From the NCBI RefSeq assembly GCF_000471905.2, contig NW_006499583.1:698529-762528 (forward strand): 64,000 nt of DNA, written 5' to 3'. Shown in pieces: positions 34,871 to 46,344 of this stretch; the first letter of the stretch is position 1, and every line of letters starts with the position of its first letter. Origin of the DNA: Amborella trichopoda (Eukaryota; Streptophyta; Magnoliopsida; Amborellales; Amborellaceae). The position numbers and the translations under genes were made by a program. The notes under the pieces are model-generated. The model was not told the DNA's origin. It searched no databases and saw only the letters and a program-made list of their open reading frames with translations.

Positions 34871-36210
34871 CTAACTGGGACCACTCGGTAGTTGTCCCAA
34901 ACTATTTGGTGCTTCGTGAACCCGAATCATGTGGCAGGCCTCCTTGGTATGGGGCCTCGAAGATTGCTCAATCTTGCCTTGGGCAGACAAGGCATCGACG
35001 ACGGTTAAGAATCCAGTCGCTTGGGTCAGCATCTTCCTTCGGCGCTTTCGATGCGACCTGCTGATGTTGGTACCTTCAAGCTCTCTGTTTAGAGCGTCGA
35101 AGTTTGGGCACTGCCGAGATGCACTTGTGAAAGAGATAGAAGAGGGAGGAGAAGAAGAAGAAGAAGAGTTAGAGAATTTTGGGCAGCTTTTTACGTCATC
35201 ACCAGAGTTGGACATGTGCAGGGGGTGTTTTAGGTCTTGCCCCGGCTCTGACCGTTGGGGGATGCTTTTAACATCGTCACCCGTATTGGACATTCCCCGA
35301 GCAGTTGACGACTTAGAGACATCCACCTGATTGGAGGAAGGGACAAGGGGAGCTGTGCTTGGGATGACGTCCTGCAAGGTCGGCAGTGGAGGAAGGAGTT
35401 TGAGAAATTCTTCCTCAACTAGTGGTTGAGGAATATGACTCCTTCGGCGAGCTGACTTAGGTGCTTGTCTGCTTTTGGATCCCTTGGGAGGTGTTTGGTC
35501 TGGCCTATCGGGCTGCTGAGTAGCCCTGGCTTAAGCGGACTACCTCACGCTTCAGGGACTTGAGCCTTCTTTGCCTATGGTAGACTTCCCATGCCTAAGA
35601 AGTTGAGGGCTCTGAAGGGTCAAGGGTATCGTTGAGAGTGATAGCTTGAAAGTGTTATGGGAGAACGACACAAACAATGTGGCCTTTCTTTACCTTTTCC
35701 ACGACTATAGCTTCGAACCCCAAGCATTCCGTCAACTCATAGCCCAATACCTAGTGATATGGGCACCAGAGATTTTGCGCACCCTGGGCAAGACTTCTAG
35801 GTTGCCTGGCAGGCTTGGGAGTGACGAGAACCTGGTGGAGCATTGCCTCAAAGATTGCATGCAGAGGGTTTCCCTGGGCTTGTGCCGAGAGGTCTTCTTG
35901 CACTGGTGGAGCATAGACTTGAGGGTGTCCTTCTAGGTTACCATGAACTTCTTGGTGCTGCTCCATCTTCTTTGCTAAGAGCTTGTGGAAGCCATGCATT
36001 CGCTCAGATCATGGCCTCATATCTGATGATACGGACACCAGAGGTTCTAAGTTCCTGGAGGCAGGAATCTGGGCTGCCTTGTCGGCTTCGGCATGATGAG
36101 ACCTTCTTCGAGCATTACAGAGAATACTGCACGGAGGACGGTATGTGCTTCATCATCCTCTTAGATTGTCACTACGTGGGAAGCCTCAGTTGCCCCGAAT
36201 GCTTTCTTTA
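34871..36210 (-). pseudogene. Tat gag-pol linker; no protease motif recognised
   Basis: The region between the Gag zinc knuckle and RT is about 1.3 kb with two longer open stretches (35377-34871 and 35999-35751) broken by stops. The first has a Ser-rich, low-complexity middle and a duplicated MSNxGDDVKSxP segment (about residues 30 and 55). The second reads HGFHKLLAKKMEQHQEVHG. A 115-bp direct duplication (35731-35850 and 36004-36120) lies inside. I do not see the LLGRPWL-type or DTG/DSG block expected for a Tat protease; it may be deleted or too degraded. Confidence 0.6.
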
Positions 36211-36213
36211 GCT

Positions 36214-37887
36214 CTTCAAGCTTTATCTGACTCTTGTTAGTAAGGGCTTCGATAATGTGTTTGAGCATACAACACTCTTGAGTGGGATGGCCTACTCTCC
36301 TGTGATAGGCACATTAACTCTCGTGTGCCTCCTGTCCAGCTTGCTTTGAGGATTTGACCTCCAGTAGCTGGATCATGTTATGCTCTAGTAGTAACCGAAG
36401 TAGCGCAAGAACCCACTCCTTCTCGAAAGGATACACCTCGTTCTGGTGTTGGACCCAGTAGTCATTTCGATTTATATTTTTAAGGGGCGGGACCCTGTTA
36501 TAGGACAGCTGCTTGCCTCCAGCCTGAGGTGGTGTCTGTGTCTTGGTTGTGACTACCCCTTTGGAGAGGTCCAAGGTTTGAGGGGTGGCTTTCTTAGTGT
36601 CAGTCATGGTGACGGCTGCACTAATCACCCCTTTTGTTGGTTGCCCCAATTGTTGGTGCGGGAATTGCCATTGCCCTGACCGTTTCTCGAGCTAGAGCGC
36701 TATTGACGAGATCCACTATGGTGCTTGAACAGACCCTCTATACAAACCGCTTTAGAGATGAGCTCTGACATGGAGGCTGGATTGGAAGCCTCAACATGCA
36801 GGGTGATCTCGGGCATCATATTTCATATGCAGGTTTGAACTGCTTCTCTTTCAGTTATGGGAGTGGCATAATAGGTTGTCAACTCTCTCCATCGGGCGAT
36901 GAACTTATCGACTGGCTCACCAGGCTCTTGAGTCAAAGTGAGCAGCTCGATTGTTTCTTCGTCTCTCTAGACTTCATAGACAAGTTGGTAAAATAATTGC
37001 TCTATTTCTTGCCATGTGTGTATTGAGCTTGGAGGTAGCCGAGCATACCACTGGAAAGCTGGCCCTTCGAGAGTCTCGACGAACTGAGGGAGGAGGATTT
37101 GCTTGTCAGCTGCCATCTCTTGACAAGTTGCTTGGAAATGAGCGATATGTTGGTGCGGGGATGTAGTACCGTTGAGCAGGAGGAGCTTCCCTTTTTGATA
37201 ATCTGGGGGAAACGACACCTGATCGATAAACGAGGGTTACGACTTTTGGTAAAGTGGCACCCCTTGCATGCCCGGGATTTTAGTCTTGAGACTGTGGGTC
37301 ACCATGGTATTCATATGGGCTTGTGAAACCATGCGGGGAGCAGAGCTGTCTTGGGAGGCTGGTGGGGGAGTTTGCCTAGGAGTTGTGTCCTTACTAGGCA
37401 GGGAATTGGCCTCATAATGAGAAGGGGGCCTAGAGGCTTCCAAGCGATCCATTTTTTCTAGAATGGACTGCATCATCACCTCGAACTTGTTCATCCACTC
37501 TTCTTGGGCGTCACTTGGCTTGTTGATCACCATGACGCTGACCGTTTCTTCTGGAGCGTTAGAGCCAGGTGGAGTAGTAGACTGCCAAGGTTGGCGAGTC
37601 GTACACGGAAAGTCGGTCAGTAGGGGCTCAACATGCCCGGACTGGACTCGAGTCTTGTACGCCGACCGTGTGAGGACCGGTTCTTGATGGTATTGGGACC
37701 GTGACTTCTTGGCGGCTTGGTCTTTTCCTGTGACAGTGACCACCGAACAATGCTCTAGGACTTCTTGCTCAGGTTCTGGAATTTGAAGAGGGAAGAACGG
37801 ATTGTGAGGCAGGAGGTGATAAAGAGTGGTAACCTCAACTGCGATAGGGGCCTCTCTAGTCAGGAGCTGCAAGCCTCTCTTCTGCAT
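36214..37887 (-). pseudogene. Tat Gag polyprotein, broken
   Basis: Reading from 37887: a Pro/Ser-rich N-terminal part with MMQSILEKMDRLEAS, a TAA at 37237, then in the same frame the retrotransposon Gag domain (DYQKGKLLLLNGTTSPHQHI, LEGPAFQWYARLPPSSIHTW, LFYQLVYEV) to a TAG at 36967, continuing past it with FIARWRELTTYYATPI-like sequence. In a second frame VYPFEKEWVLALLRLLLEHN is followed, after a TAA, by CAYHRRVGHPTQECCMLKHI, the zinc-knuckle-like motif typical of Tat Gag. Gag forms the cytoplasmic particle. At least three stops and one frame change are present. Confidence 0.9.
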
Positions 37888-39140
37888 GACCTTGAGGTTG
37901 CAATAGATGTCACTCTAGAATTGAGCCTGAGATTTTGACTGCCCCATCTTTCTTGAGTGTGCGAGGGCTGTGTTCATTAGCTGGAGCGAAAAGTGAAGTC
38001 CAAGGATAGATGGCAATTTGACATGCTCTCTTGGAGGTTGTAGGCTTTTATTTTTAATTAAGCCTTTGCCCCAAGTTCCCTTGCGAGGTCCGGGTGCATG
38101 GTGGACCTAAGGTGGTTGACTCAAGATGGTACTCTTAGGGAAAACCTTTGAGTGCCAAGTCTCGAGGCGTCTGCTTAGCAAAGGAAGGGTGACAGAAGAA
38201 GGAACTAGCTCGCAACTCCACATGAGTCAAGATTGGGGAGTAATCTGCGAAGCTGGTGCGTGTGCACTTTGGAGGCAGTCCTCTAGGTGACTTGGGGGTT
38301 GGCCCGAGCTTGGTCAGCCGATTCGACCTTAGGAGTCCGAATCCTATGAGCTGGTGTCTGTGAGGGACTGGGTAGGAGCCTATCTCTCACAGGATGAAGC
38401 CGTGTGTGCAGAGCGGGAGGACGAAGTGGTAGACTCCCGTGTGCTCGAGCTAATGCAGAATTGGCGATGCCCCGTGCTATGGGCAGATGCATGGTGCGTG
38501 CAGGGTTTGGTCTGAGAAGGCCTAGCCTTGAACGCGAGCTCAAGGCAGCATGAAAGTTTCCCTGAGGTGTGGCTTGAGTAGGCGGACCACGAGCATTTAG
38601 GTGTGTACGAGAGGTGGAGGCCCCAAGATCTCTTCCTCAGTGTGTCAAGCCTCTAGGCATAGAGGTTCGGGGTGGCGAAGGAGTATTCGGGGTGGCCTTG
38701 CAGCGACCTCAGGAGCGATGACAGCCTGCTTGCCTTTCGTGAAAGTGGACAGGGAAGCCTCTCGACGTACTTTAGCAATGTTACAGGCAAGAGACTTGCC
38801 AGTAGCAGGGTGCATGTTGTGGGTGGCAGCAAACATGCTACCAATGCGAAGGGCCTTAGTGGATGGTCCACCAAGACTGGAAAGTGAGGAGTTAGGGACC
38901 TTCAAGTCCCTTTTCACACCAATCTAGGAAAGAACCTGGGAGCCGGGCTGTGAGTCCCGAATCAAAAGGAGCGTAGGGAACAAGGCTTGAGAAGCTTGCT
39001 TCCCCAGGACGATCACAAGTGCGGAGATGAGAAAATCCCCAACTCAGATGAACGAGTTGAATAACCCAGATGCCATGGAATGCAGTGCAGAAATAAAGGT
39101 GATACCAATCAAGCAAGAGCGAACCGAAAAAGGGGTAGTA
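37888..39140 (-). other. 5' leader of the Tat element
   Basis: About 1.25 kb separate the primer site from gag. Two short minus-strand open frames (38917-38645 and 38543-38283) are present but have no recognisable domain. Some Tat relatives (Ogre) carry an extra ORF1 here; nothing supports calling one in this copy. Confidence 0.6.
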
Positions 39141-39160
39141 AGTCCCTAGTGGAGTTGCCA
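39141..39160 (-). promoter_or_regulatory. Primer binding site of the Tat element
   Basis: The minus strand reads TGGCAACTCCACTAGGGACT three bases downstream of the LTR end. It resembles the TGGCGACTCCGCTGGGGA-type primer sites of Tat/Ogre elements, with C-to-T/G-to-A changes. Which tRNA it pairs with was not checked. Confidence 0.75.
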
Positions 39161-39163
39161 AAC

Positions 39164-42100
39164 TGATCGGATGCCTCGATCTCGTCCGCCAGATCTAGAT
39201 GATCGGGTGATACGTGTCTCGAGTTCGGAAGACTCGGGACCTGAGATTGCTCTCTTGGGAACCTTGTTCACAGAACAAGGGCAGGTGTCCAACTGGTGAG
39301 AGAAGAATTTTAAACGTCAGGTGGGGACCAACCTCACCTGGGTCAGTGACTTACTCGGGCTGACTCGCGCGGGCGCCTTCTTAGATCACGATAGAAAGCT
39401 TCCCAGCTACTTCAACTGGTTCAGACTCGCCTCCCCTTACCTGCAATCTCCTTATTTGGCAAAGCACTAACATGGTTAATTTGCAACACAAGTGGACCGA
39501 GGGAACCACCCATGTCTTGGGGTGAACATGCATAGACGTGGACATTCAGATGGCAGAGAAGATGATAATTAGGGTGATGCGGAAGAGGGTCTGAGTAAGA
39601 GGAGAAAAGAGAAGCGAACTTGACAAGGGGACGAGACTAGCATGATAGCTGGACAAGTATAGTAACTGACTCGGAGTGGTAGCTAGACGGGCATGGTAAC
39701 TCAGATCGGCGCGATGGCAATACTACTCGAAACCAAGGCCGATATGACCATCCTAATCTGGTGTGGCAGCAGGACGGGCACGGTACTCTGGACCAGCATG
39801 ACGGAAAAACTGCTCGACAGCTAGACCGCTGTTACAGTATTAGACTGAGTCTATCCTTTAGTCAAGCAAGAATGAAAGAGGAAAGGAGAAAAGAAGAGAG
39901 CTGAGAGAAGACGCGAGACAAAGGGGTAGGAAGGTCCCGGCGGCAATAGGCATCACCATCCACAACCGTAGAATAACAATGTCGTGGCCCTGGACTACGC
40001 TAGACACTGCTGCTCGCTGCAAAAGGGTGAGCAATTAACTGCAGGCAGCATTGCCCATCGCCGTCGATGGCACGAGGAGGCAGCAATGACCTTCGCCGGC
40101 GGCGATAGGTATCACCGTCTGTGACAGGCGCAGAGCACGAAAGAGGCTTGCGAATAGCGGAAGGCATCTCCGTCTGCAAGAGGCAAAGCACGAGTGAGAC
40201 TCTCTGTGGGCAATGATAGGCATCGCCGTCTGCAGGAGACGCGAGGCAGGATGGGACCCCCACGGGCGGCAATACGTATCTTCGTTTGCGATAAGCACGA
40301 GACAGGGCAAGATGCCAGTGGGCGGCGATAGGTATCGCCGTCTGCGACTGGTAAGAGGAAAGAGAGATAGTCTGCAGTTGACGATACACATCGTCGTGCG
40401 TGACACCAATCCAGGGATCGAAACAAGAGCTCGACCCGCTGCTTGAGCACAGCCCGGCTTACCGTGTGCTCCTTCAGACGACGTTACGCACAACGATGAC
40501 TAACACCATGCGCGAACCAAATTGAGGAAAAGAGACGAACGAAGATATAGCCATGCACGATCTGCGAAACCGCAGGAGGGGGAAGAGAGAAAGAGGCATG
40601 CATGGCACTACCATTCCCGTGCATGCCCTCTGGGAAAGACCAGCAGAGAAGAAGAAGATAGATGAAGAAGAAGAGAGAGAAGAAGAAAACCTAAGAGAGA
40701 AAAGGGAAGAGAGAGAAAATATCTCAAAGATAGGAGAAGTACCACTCTAGACTTTCGCTCTCCTCTCTCTCTCTCTCTCTCCAAGATGTGCTCAAGAGAA
40801 TACAAGAAGAAAACCTTAATTTTTATTGAATCCTTGTACAATGGTTTCGTGAGTTCCCCAAAAGAGACCCCCATCAATGAGAGGTAGCGTCTATTTATAG
40901 ACGAGGGCTAAAACATGAGTGGATTACCCAAAACTAACCCTAATTGGGGATAATTACAATTTATGTGGAATTAAAAAAAAAGAAATAGGGTGCAAAATGA
41001 TGATTTGGCCCTGCTTAACAATTGAGAGAATTCCAAAATAGTCCCTACTGAGAACTTGGGACGTTCTCTATTCTTCTTGGACAATCCATTGCCGATCCAA
41101 CATCCGAATGAGCAAAAGATGATTGTCATCGTGTAGGGTTCGATGCTACAATCATTTTGATAACAATTTTAAACCATGAATCACACTTTAAAGGTATGAT
41201 CATAGAACTTGAAATTCACATAAAACTTGAAAATTTTTATCGATAGTGCATCTTCATGTCGATATTTTTCTATGATTTATTTGCTAAATCGCATTTAGAA
41301 TGTCACCACGATCGTGTTGCAACAAACGGGATGTGATTTGGTGCTCGAACGAAGGCTTGGCACCCTTGAACTTTTGGCCAGAATTTAGAATTTCGACTGT
41401 CGAAATCAACAGTGATTTCGACTTGACCTTGTGTGAAATCCGACTGTTCATCACCCGCGGGGTTTGGACCAATGATAGCCACAGACCTGACGCACACAAT
41501 GCAATCGATCGGGCTTGCCGACGCTGTGATTTGGCTGCTCGAGTGAGTGGATGTACTACTCATTTTCTATAATGTGCAGCTTCCAATCACGATCTTCTCT
41601 CTAGCATTTCTCCTTGCTTCAACATCGTCGCAGGACGTGTTACATATCAAAACACTCATTTTGACGAGACGAACACTCTCCAATAAGTTTTAGAACGATC
41701 CGATCTCGAACATGAGAGATATGGGGGTCGCATGTTCCCTGCTCGTGACTATTCTTTAATGGAGTTTAATTGCAGGGTGGCCACACGGGAATAATGTACG
41801 ACTCCTCCTGATTTAATCTTTTACCCATAACATCTTCCTGGAGTGTCTATTTAAGGTGAAACCCCTAGAGGTATATCGGATCAAATGGCGGGGGTCCCAC
41901 AACCATTTGATGCTCCGAAAGTAGGGTTTCAGTTATAGGGGTCTGTGTCAAGGTGCTAGGGGTTGATTCTGCCGAAACTGTTTCTTCGTCTGCACTGCTT
42001 TAGACATGTCGGAATGTGACAAAACTTGGTACGAGGCTTTTAGGAGTCCTTATGAAGATCTTGACCTGTTTTGGGGCTATTATGAGACTATCGAAATTTT

Positions 42101-42181
42101 CATTGTTTGTCAGGCTTTATTGACCTGCTTCTCTCTTATTCTCGCATCGGGGACCCAAGGTGCTGAAAATGTCTTCAAACA
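39164..42181 (-). repeat. 5' LTR of the Tat element
   Basis: It is 3018 bp, collinear with the left LTR end to end, and also carries the TATA box (40891-40900), AATAAA (40822-40827) and the hairpin array (39940-40405). From the inferred start near 40860 to the primer site the transcribed LTR part is about 1.7 kb, an unusually long U5. Confidence 0.95.
39940..40405 (-). repeat. Hairpin repeat array inside the 5' LTR
   Basis: Units such as GGCGATAGGTATCGCC (about 40325) and GGCGATAGGTATCACC (about 40100) recur every 55-57 bases, six clear copies, in register with the array of the 3' LTR. In a transcribed element this would lie in the RNA leader. Confidence 0.85.
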
Positions 42182-42186
42182 GTGGC
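42182..42186. repeat. Target site duplication GTGGC, right
   Basis: Exact match to 23350-23354. Confidence 0.95.
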
Positions 42187-42444
42187 TTGTATAGTGCCAT
42201 AATTACCCTGTTTTTTAAAAAAATTACAAAAATGCCCCCTCAAACACAACCACGTCATAATCTTCCATCAAAATCACTCGACTCGCCCATTATGTGACGT
42301 CATATTCCATTTCGTGACATCAAAATCACCCGACTCGCCTAAACACGGGAGGTTTCTTGTCTTGAGTTAGATTCGACACGATGTGGCCGATTCCCATGTC
42401 GAATCACCGAAGCCTGTGCTGACTCGGCGATTTTTAGACCACTG
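42187..42444. mobile_element. hAT-type element remnant (right end)
   Basis: The sequence ends CGATTTTTAGACCACTG at 42444, like the end CGCTTTTTAAACCACTG of the hAT at 60117, and has the CCGATTC/GGCGATT-rich subterminal region seen there. The left end would lie on the other side of the Tat insertion or is lost. Confidence 0.5.
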
Positions 42445-42460
42445 CTTGTAACTGTTATTA

Positions 42461-42781
42461 TGACCTAGTTCTATGCGGCCAAGCCCACATATGTAGAAAT
42501 GCAGGCTTAACAAATTTATTTTTGAAATGGATTTTAAGACTTAATTATTAGGAAAATTGTTTCATGCGGGCTCGACCGCATGACTACATATACAAACCAA
42601 AAAGTGTAAAGCATCCATCTTAAAGGTGGGGTGTTCCATCTAAAAACAATGGAAACTAACGGTCCACCTGTTTTCTTACTCGATTTGTTATTTCTAGTTT
42701 TTAAAATCGATCTCAATAATGGATTTATTAAAAAGCCCACATTTCTACATATGCGGGTTTGGCGGTATAGAAACCACGCCC
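42461..42781. mobile_element. MITE with TTA target duplication, 321 bp
   Basis: The left end TGACCTAGTTCTATGCGGCC and the inverse of the right end (GGGCGTGGTTTCTATACCGC) match and continue into GCATATGTAGAAATG-type sequence, a TIR of about 50 bp. TTA precedes the left end (42458-42460) and follows the right end. TIR and target site fit the Tourist/Harbinger class. A related end occurs at 8832-8876. Confidence 0.82.

Positions 42782-42816
<35 letters not shown>
42782..42816. repeat. (TTA)n microsatellite
   Basis: About eleven uninterrupted TTA units start exactly at the right target duplication of the MITE ending at 42781. Confidence 0.97.
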
Positions 42817-43144
42817 TATTTTGTAATGGATGCTGGGACATGTAATTAGTCTTAGGTTGAGATTATTAAGAATTAAGAAAATCCTCTTAATATGAACTTC
42901 ACATAATTTTTCCGCCAAGGAGTGCACCTTATTTTATTTTAAACATGGGTACTCGAGAACCAACTATCTTTTTCCACACATCCTTGCTCGCATAAAAAAA
43001 TTAGCTTTCAATGTATTAGAGTGAACCAGGTTATTGTATTATTTTTGCCCTTCTTTACTTATCGTAATTTTTGCTTCCTACCAACCGTGGTGGTGACGAA
43101 TCTAAATAATAATAAAGTTATTTAATTCATATGTTTATCTTATA

Positions 43145-43540
43145 TTTGGAAAGGTTTATATAAGGTTGCAACCTTGAAATGTATAATTACGGATGCACCT
43201 TAAAAACCTATCGGAAAGGTTATTTTATTATTTAAAAACACTCTAATTGATTATCTCGATATTGAAATGTATGTATATGAAATAAGAAACTTTTTTAGTC
43301 CAAGAATTAGTGCATCTTGCAACACATTATCTAGACCATCCATTTTCAAGATTTTCATGTGTTTATAGATCTACTTGATTTTAATCATTTTTGGAGATTA
43401 AAATTTTTTAATTAGATATGAAAATAGATTTTAAAATAGTTTTAAGAATTGTTTACAACAAAAATACATGTTATGATAAAATTTGGAGGCGCACCTTAAT
43501 TGGATTGTTTAAGGTTGCAACCTTATAGCAATCACACGCA
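43145..43540. mobile_element. MITE, GGTTGCAACC subfamily, best-preserved copy
   Basis: Left: TATAAGGTTGCAACCTTGAA, then GATGCACCTTA. Right: GGCGCACCTTAATTGG, then TTTAAGGTTGCAACCTTATA. The outer parts form a roughly 50-bp imperfect inverted repeat with the 14-bp palindrome AAGGTTGCAACCTT exactly conserved at both ends. About 396 bp, no coding capacity. Confidence 0.82.
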
Positions 43541-44369
43541 TAACATTAACCCGCATTTAAGTGAGTTTGCTTGAGGTGCGCTATTATAGTGAGATATTGA
43601 TATTAATTTAAGGAGAATTGTTTTGGTACGTCCAAGTCGTACCTATTACTATGCGGGGACATCTATATCATCGACCAAACAAAGTGTAGAACTACACCAT
43701 AAATAATAGTCCTTCAAAGAAAAACATAAATCAAAATTTCAAATATTTCCTCTAAAAAATATCATTTTTAGTTTTTAAAATTTATTTATTTTGACAAATT
43801 AATAATCTATATGTTAAAAATTATATTTTCTTAAATATTACGATTAAATTCTATTTCCAAAAAAAATTATTAAGGGCCTGCATTTCTATGTTCTCTTCGA
43901 TTTACAGTAAAGAAAGGATTTTATTAGTTTTATGTGTTCCTGTGCTCGGCAGTAAAATAGTAGATTGTTGTCTTTTCTATGTTCTTTGGATTTACATTAA
44001 ACAAAGAAGATTTTTACTTTCTATTGTATAATTTGTATTTGTGCATGTTTTGGTTGGTAGTCTGGCCATATCGTCCATTTTCATTTTATAATATGTGATG
44101 ATGTTGGGCCTTTTGTGCATCAGACCTATATGTACTATTTTGGACTGTTGTATGTATTTTGGGACTTGTTTCTTCAGCAGACTAGTGTTTTAATTTTCAT
44201 TTCTTTTATGGCTGGCTTGATACCGAAAATTCCTTGTTATTCAAGGTGTTGAGCGCAGTCGAACTAAAGTCACACTTGCAACTTGGGGTCGTGGCCCCAT
44301 GAACTACAGTCCGCTAGCAGGCTCGAGCTCTAGGGTCCGGTGGGGATGGCAAGGAGTGGAGTCGTGACA
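43541..44369 (+). repeat. Probable 5' LTR sequence of the chromovirus (3' part)
   Basis: The stretch ends GGAGTCGTGACA eight bases before a primer binding site, which is how chromovirus LTRs end. Composition from 43890 on is T-rich and then GC-rich, like an R-U5 region. The LTR start was not found; the 3' LTR is outside the window or lost. The first 350 bases may be unrelated intergenic DNA. Confidence 0.5.
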
Positions 44370-44377
44370 AATAATTA

Positions 44378-44389
44378 TGGTATCAAAGC
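44378..44389 (+). promoter_or_regulatory. Primer binding site, tRNA-iMet type (chromovirus)
   Basis: TGGTATCAAAGC differs by one G-to-A change from the canonical TGGTATCAGAGC, and is followed by TTTGTACTACCAGC..TTTTCGAGGC, a typical plant chromovirus leader. The leader stops being recognisable at about 44425, where the AT-rich mosaic begins. Confidence 0.85.
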
Positions 44390-44424
44390 TTTGTACTACC
44401 AGCATTTTCGAGGCATGGAACTAG

Positions 44425-45731
44425 GATAGGATTATGGTACAGCCATAATTATAGCCGTACTTGTTATTATGGCTATGGAATAACTTATATAATATGCTAT
44501 ATTATATAACATATTATATAGCACGTTATATAATTATGTAACTTGCTATAGTTATAGCCCGCTATAATTAAGGATGTTATGGTTATAACAGGAACTTCCA
44601 TATGGAACGAGCCATAATAGCTGTAGTCCGTTCCATTGGAATTATAGCCCGTTCCATAATAATATGAAACATTTATAATATTATAGCTACGGATTTAATT
44701 ATAGTACATATAGATCCAAGGCACTATGTTATACCCAAGATATTATTCCATTTTCTAACTATTATAGCCAAGATATTATTCCATGTGAGACATCTTCGGT
44801 TCCATTATAGCCAATATGCCTATTACTAATTATAAAACACTATAGTGTTATAATACGGGCCATCATTATAGTCCCGTCAAATTGGAACGTTCTAATGGCA
44901 TTAATTGGATTATATAATGTTGTTCCCATTATAGATAAGATAATACCGTGTCTATAATAGCTAATAATAACGTCCCCATTATATTGGCCAATATAACGAG
45001 ATGGCCTTATAGCTGTTCCATTTTAGCCATTGATAATGGCTATTATATAGAGTTATAATGGCCATAATGATTTAGCTCTGATAATTGTGGAACGGTGGGA
45101 ACATTGATATAACCAATGGCTGCCACCGATGGGAACAATTAGCCTGGCAAACTGTTCCAATGTAAATATATGGAACATACCAAGAGCTATATCGGGACGT
45201 TATAGCTCATAAGCCATTATAGTCATAGGCCACATAGCTATTATAGCTATGTGGCATATATATAACGACGCGTTATATAATACAACGATATTACGTTAAT
45301 ATTTTAACGTTGTATTACATAATATATGGAATAACTATTATTACTTTTAATAATGGAACTATATGCTCATCATAATAGATATGGCCATTGTAATACCGTT
45401 ATATAAACGTTCTATATATCTATTGTATATAATAGTTATAATATTAAGAGCACGGCTATAATAGCTATTGGTACAACGTTGATGTTATTGTTATCATAAA
45501 ACTACGCTATAGTAGTTACAACGTTATTATAGCTATTATACATGTAATACGCCATTATAGCTATTGTACCAATATATATAACTATTATATATATTTATTA
45601 CATAATAGTTATATGCTATTACACCATATAACTATTGGTGTAATAGTTAACGTTGTACCAATATAACTATTATACAACCGTTAGCGTTATAACAGCTCCG
45701 AGTATGACGCAGACTATAACTATATTGCAAT
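44425..45731. repeat. AT-rich mosaic, block 1
   Basis: A sequence built from recurring self-complementary words (TATAGCTATTATA, AACGTT, CCATATGG, GTTATA, TTCCATTATAG) without a constant period. It is distinct from simple TA repeats because C and G recur in fixed contexts. It replaces chromovirus gag sequence. The block runs into an N gap. Confidence 0.8.
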
Positions 45732-46344
45732 NNNNNNNNNNNNNNNNNNNNNNNNNNNNNNNNNNNNNNNNNNNNNNNNNNNNNNNNNNNNNNNNNNNNN
45801 NNNNNNNNNNNNNNNNNNNNNNNNNNNNNNNNNNNNNNNNNNNNNNNNNNNNNNNNNNNNNNNNNNNNNNNNNNNNNNNNNNNNNNNNNNNNNNNNNNNN
45901 NNNNNNNNNNNNNNNNNNNNNNNNNNNNNNNNNNNNNNNNNNNNNNNNNNNNNNNNNNNNNNNNNNNNNNNNNNNNNNNNNNNNNNNNNNNNNNNNNNNN
46001 NNNNNNNNNNNNNNNNNNNNNNNNNNNNNNNNNNNNNNNNNNNNNNNNNNNNNNNNNNNNNNNNNNNNNNNNNNNNNNNNNNNNNNNNNNNNNNNNNNNN
46101 NNNNNNNNNNNNNNNNNNNNNNNNNNNNNNNNNNNNNNNNNNNNNNNNNNNNNNNNNNNNNNNNNNNNNNNNNNNNNNNNNNNNNNNNNNNNNNNNNNNN
46201 NNNNNNNNNNNNNNNNNNNNNNNNNNNNNNNNNNNNNNNNNNNNNNNNNNNNNNNNNNNNNNNNNNNNNNNNNNNNNNNNNNNNNNNNNNNNNNNNNNNN
46301 NNNNNNNNNNNNNNNNNNNNNNNNNNNNNNNNNNNNNNNNNNNN
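45732..46344. other. Assembly gap (613 N)
   Basis: Unknown sequence inside the AT-rich mosaic, a likely place for assembly failure. Confidence 1.

Larger units (their letters stand above)
23355..42181 (-). mobile_element. Ty3/gypsy Tat-lineage LTR retrotransposon, structurally complete, 18.8 kb
   Basis: The element has TG...CA LTRs (23355-26360 and 39164-42181) and perfect GTGGC target duplications. On the minus strand the order is 5' LTR, primer site, about 1.25 kb leader, gag, a long linker, RT, RNase H, a second archaeal-type RNase H, integrase, then a roughly 4.9 kb non-coding 3' region full of tandem repeats, and the 3' LTR. Two RNase H domains, a long 3' UTR with tandem arrays and a large size are hallmarks of the plant Tat lineage (Ogre, Retand and relatives). 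Many stops and at least four frame changes make it non-autonomous. In the first 170 LTR bases I counted about 27 differences between the two LTRs, mostly transitions, so the insertion is old. Confidence 0.95.

Noticed and set aside
38283..38917. An extra ORF1 upstream of Tat gag as in Ogre
   Set aside because: Two short frames without any recognised domain; length and composition are compatible with chance.
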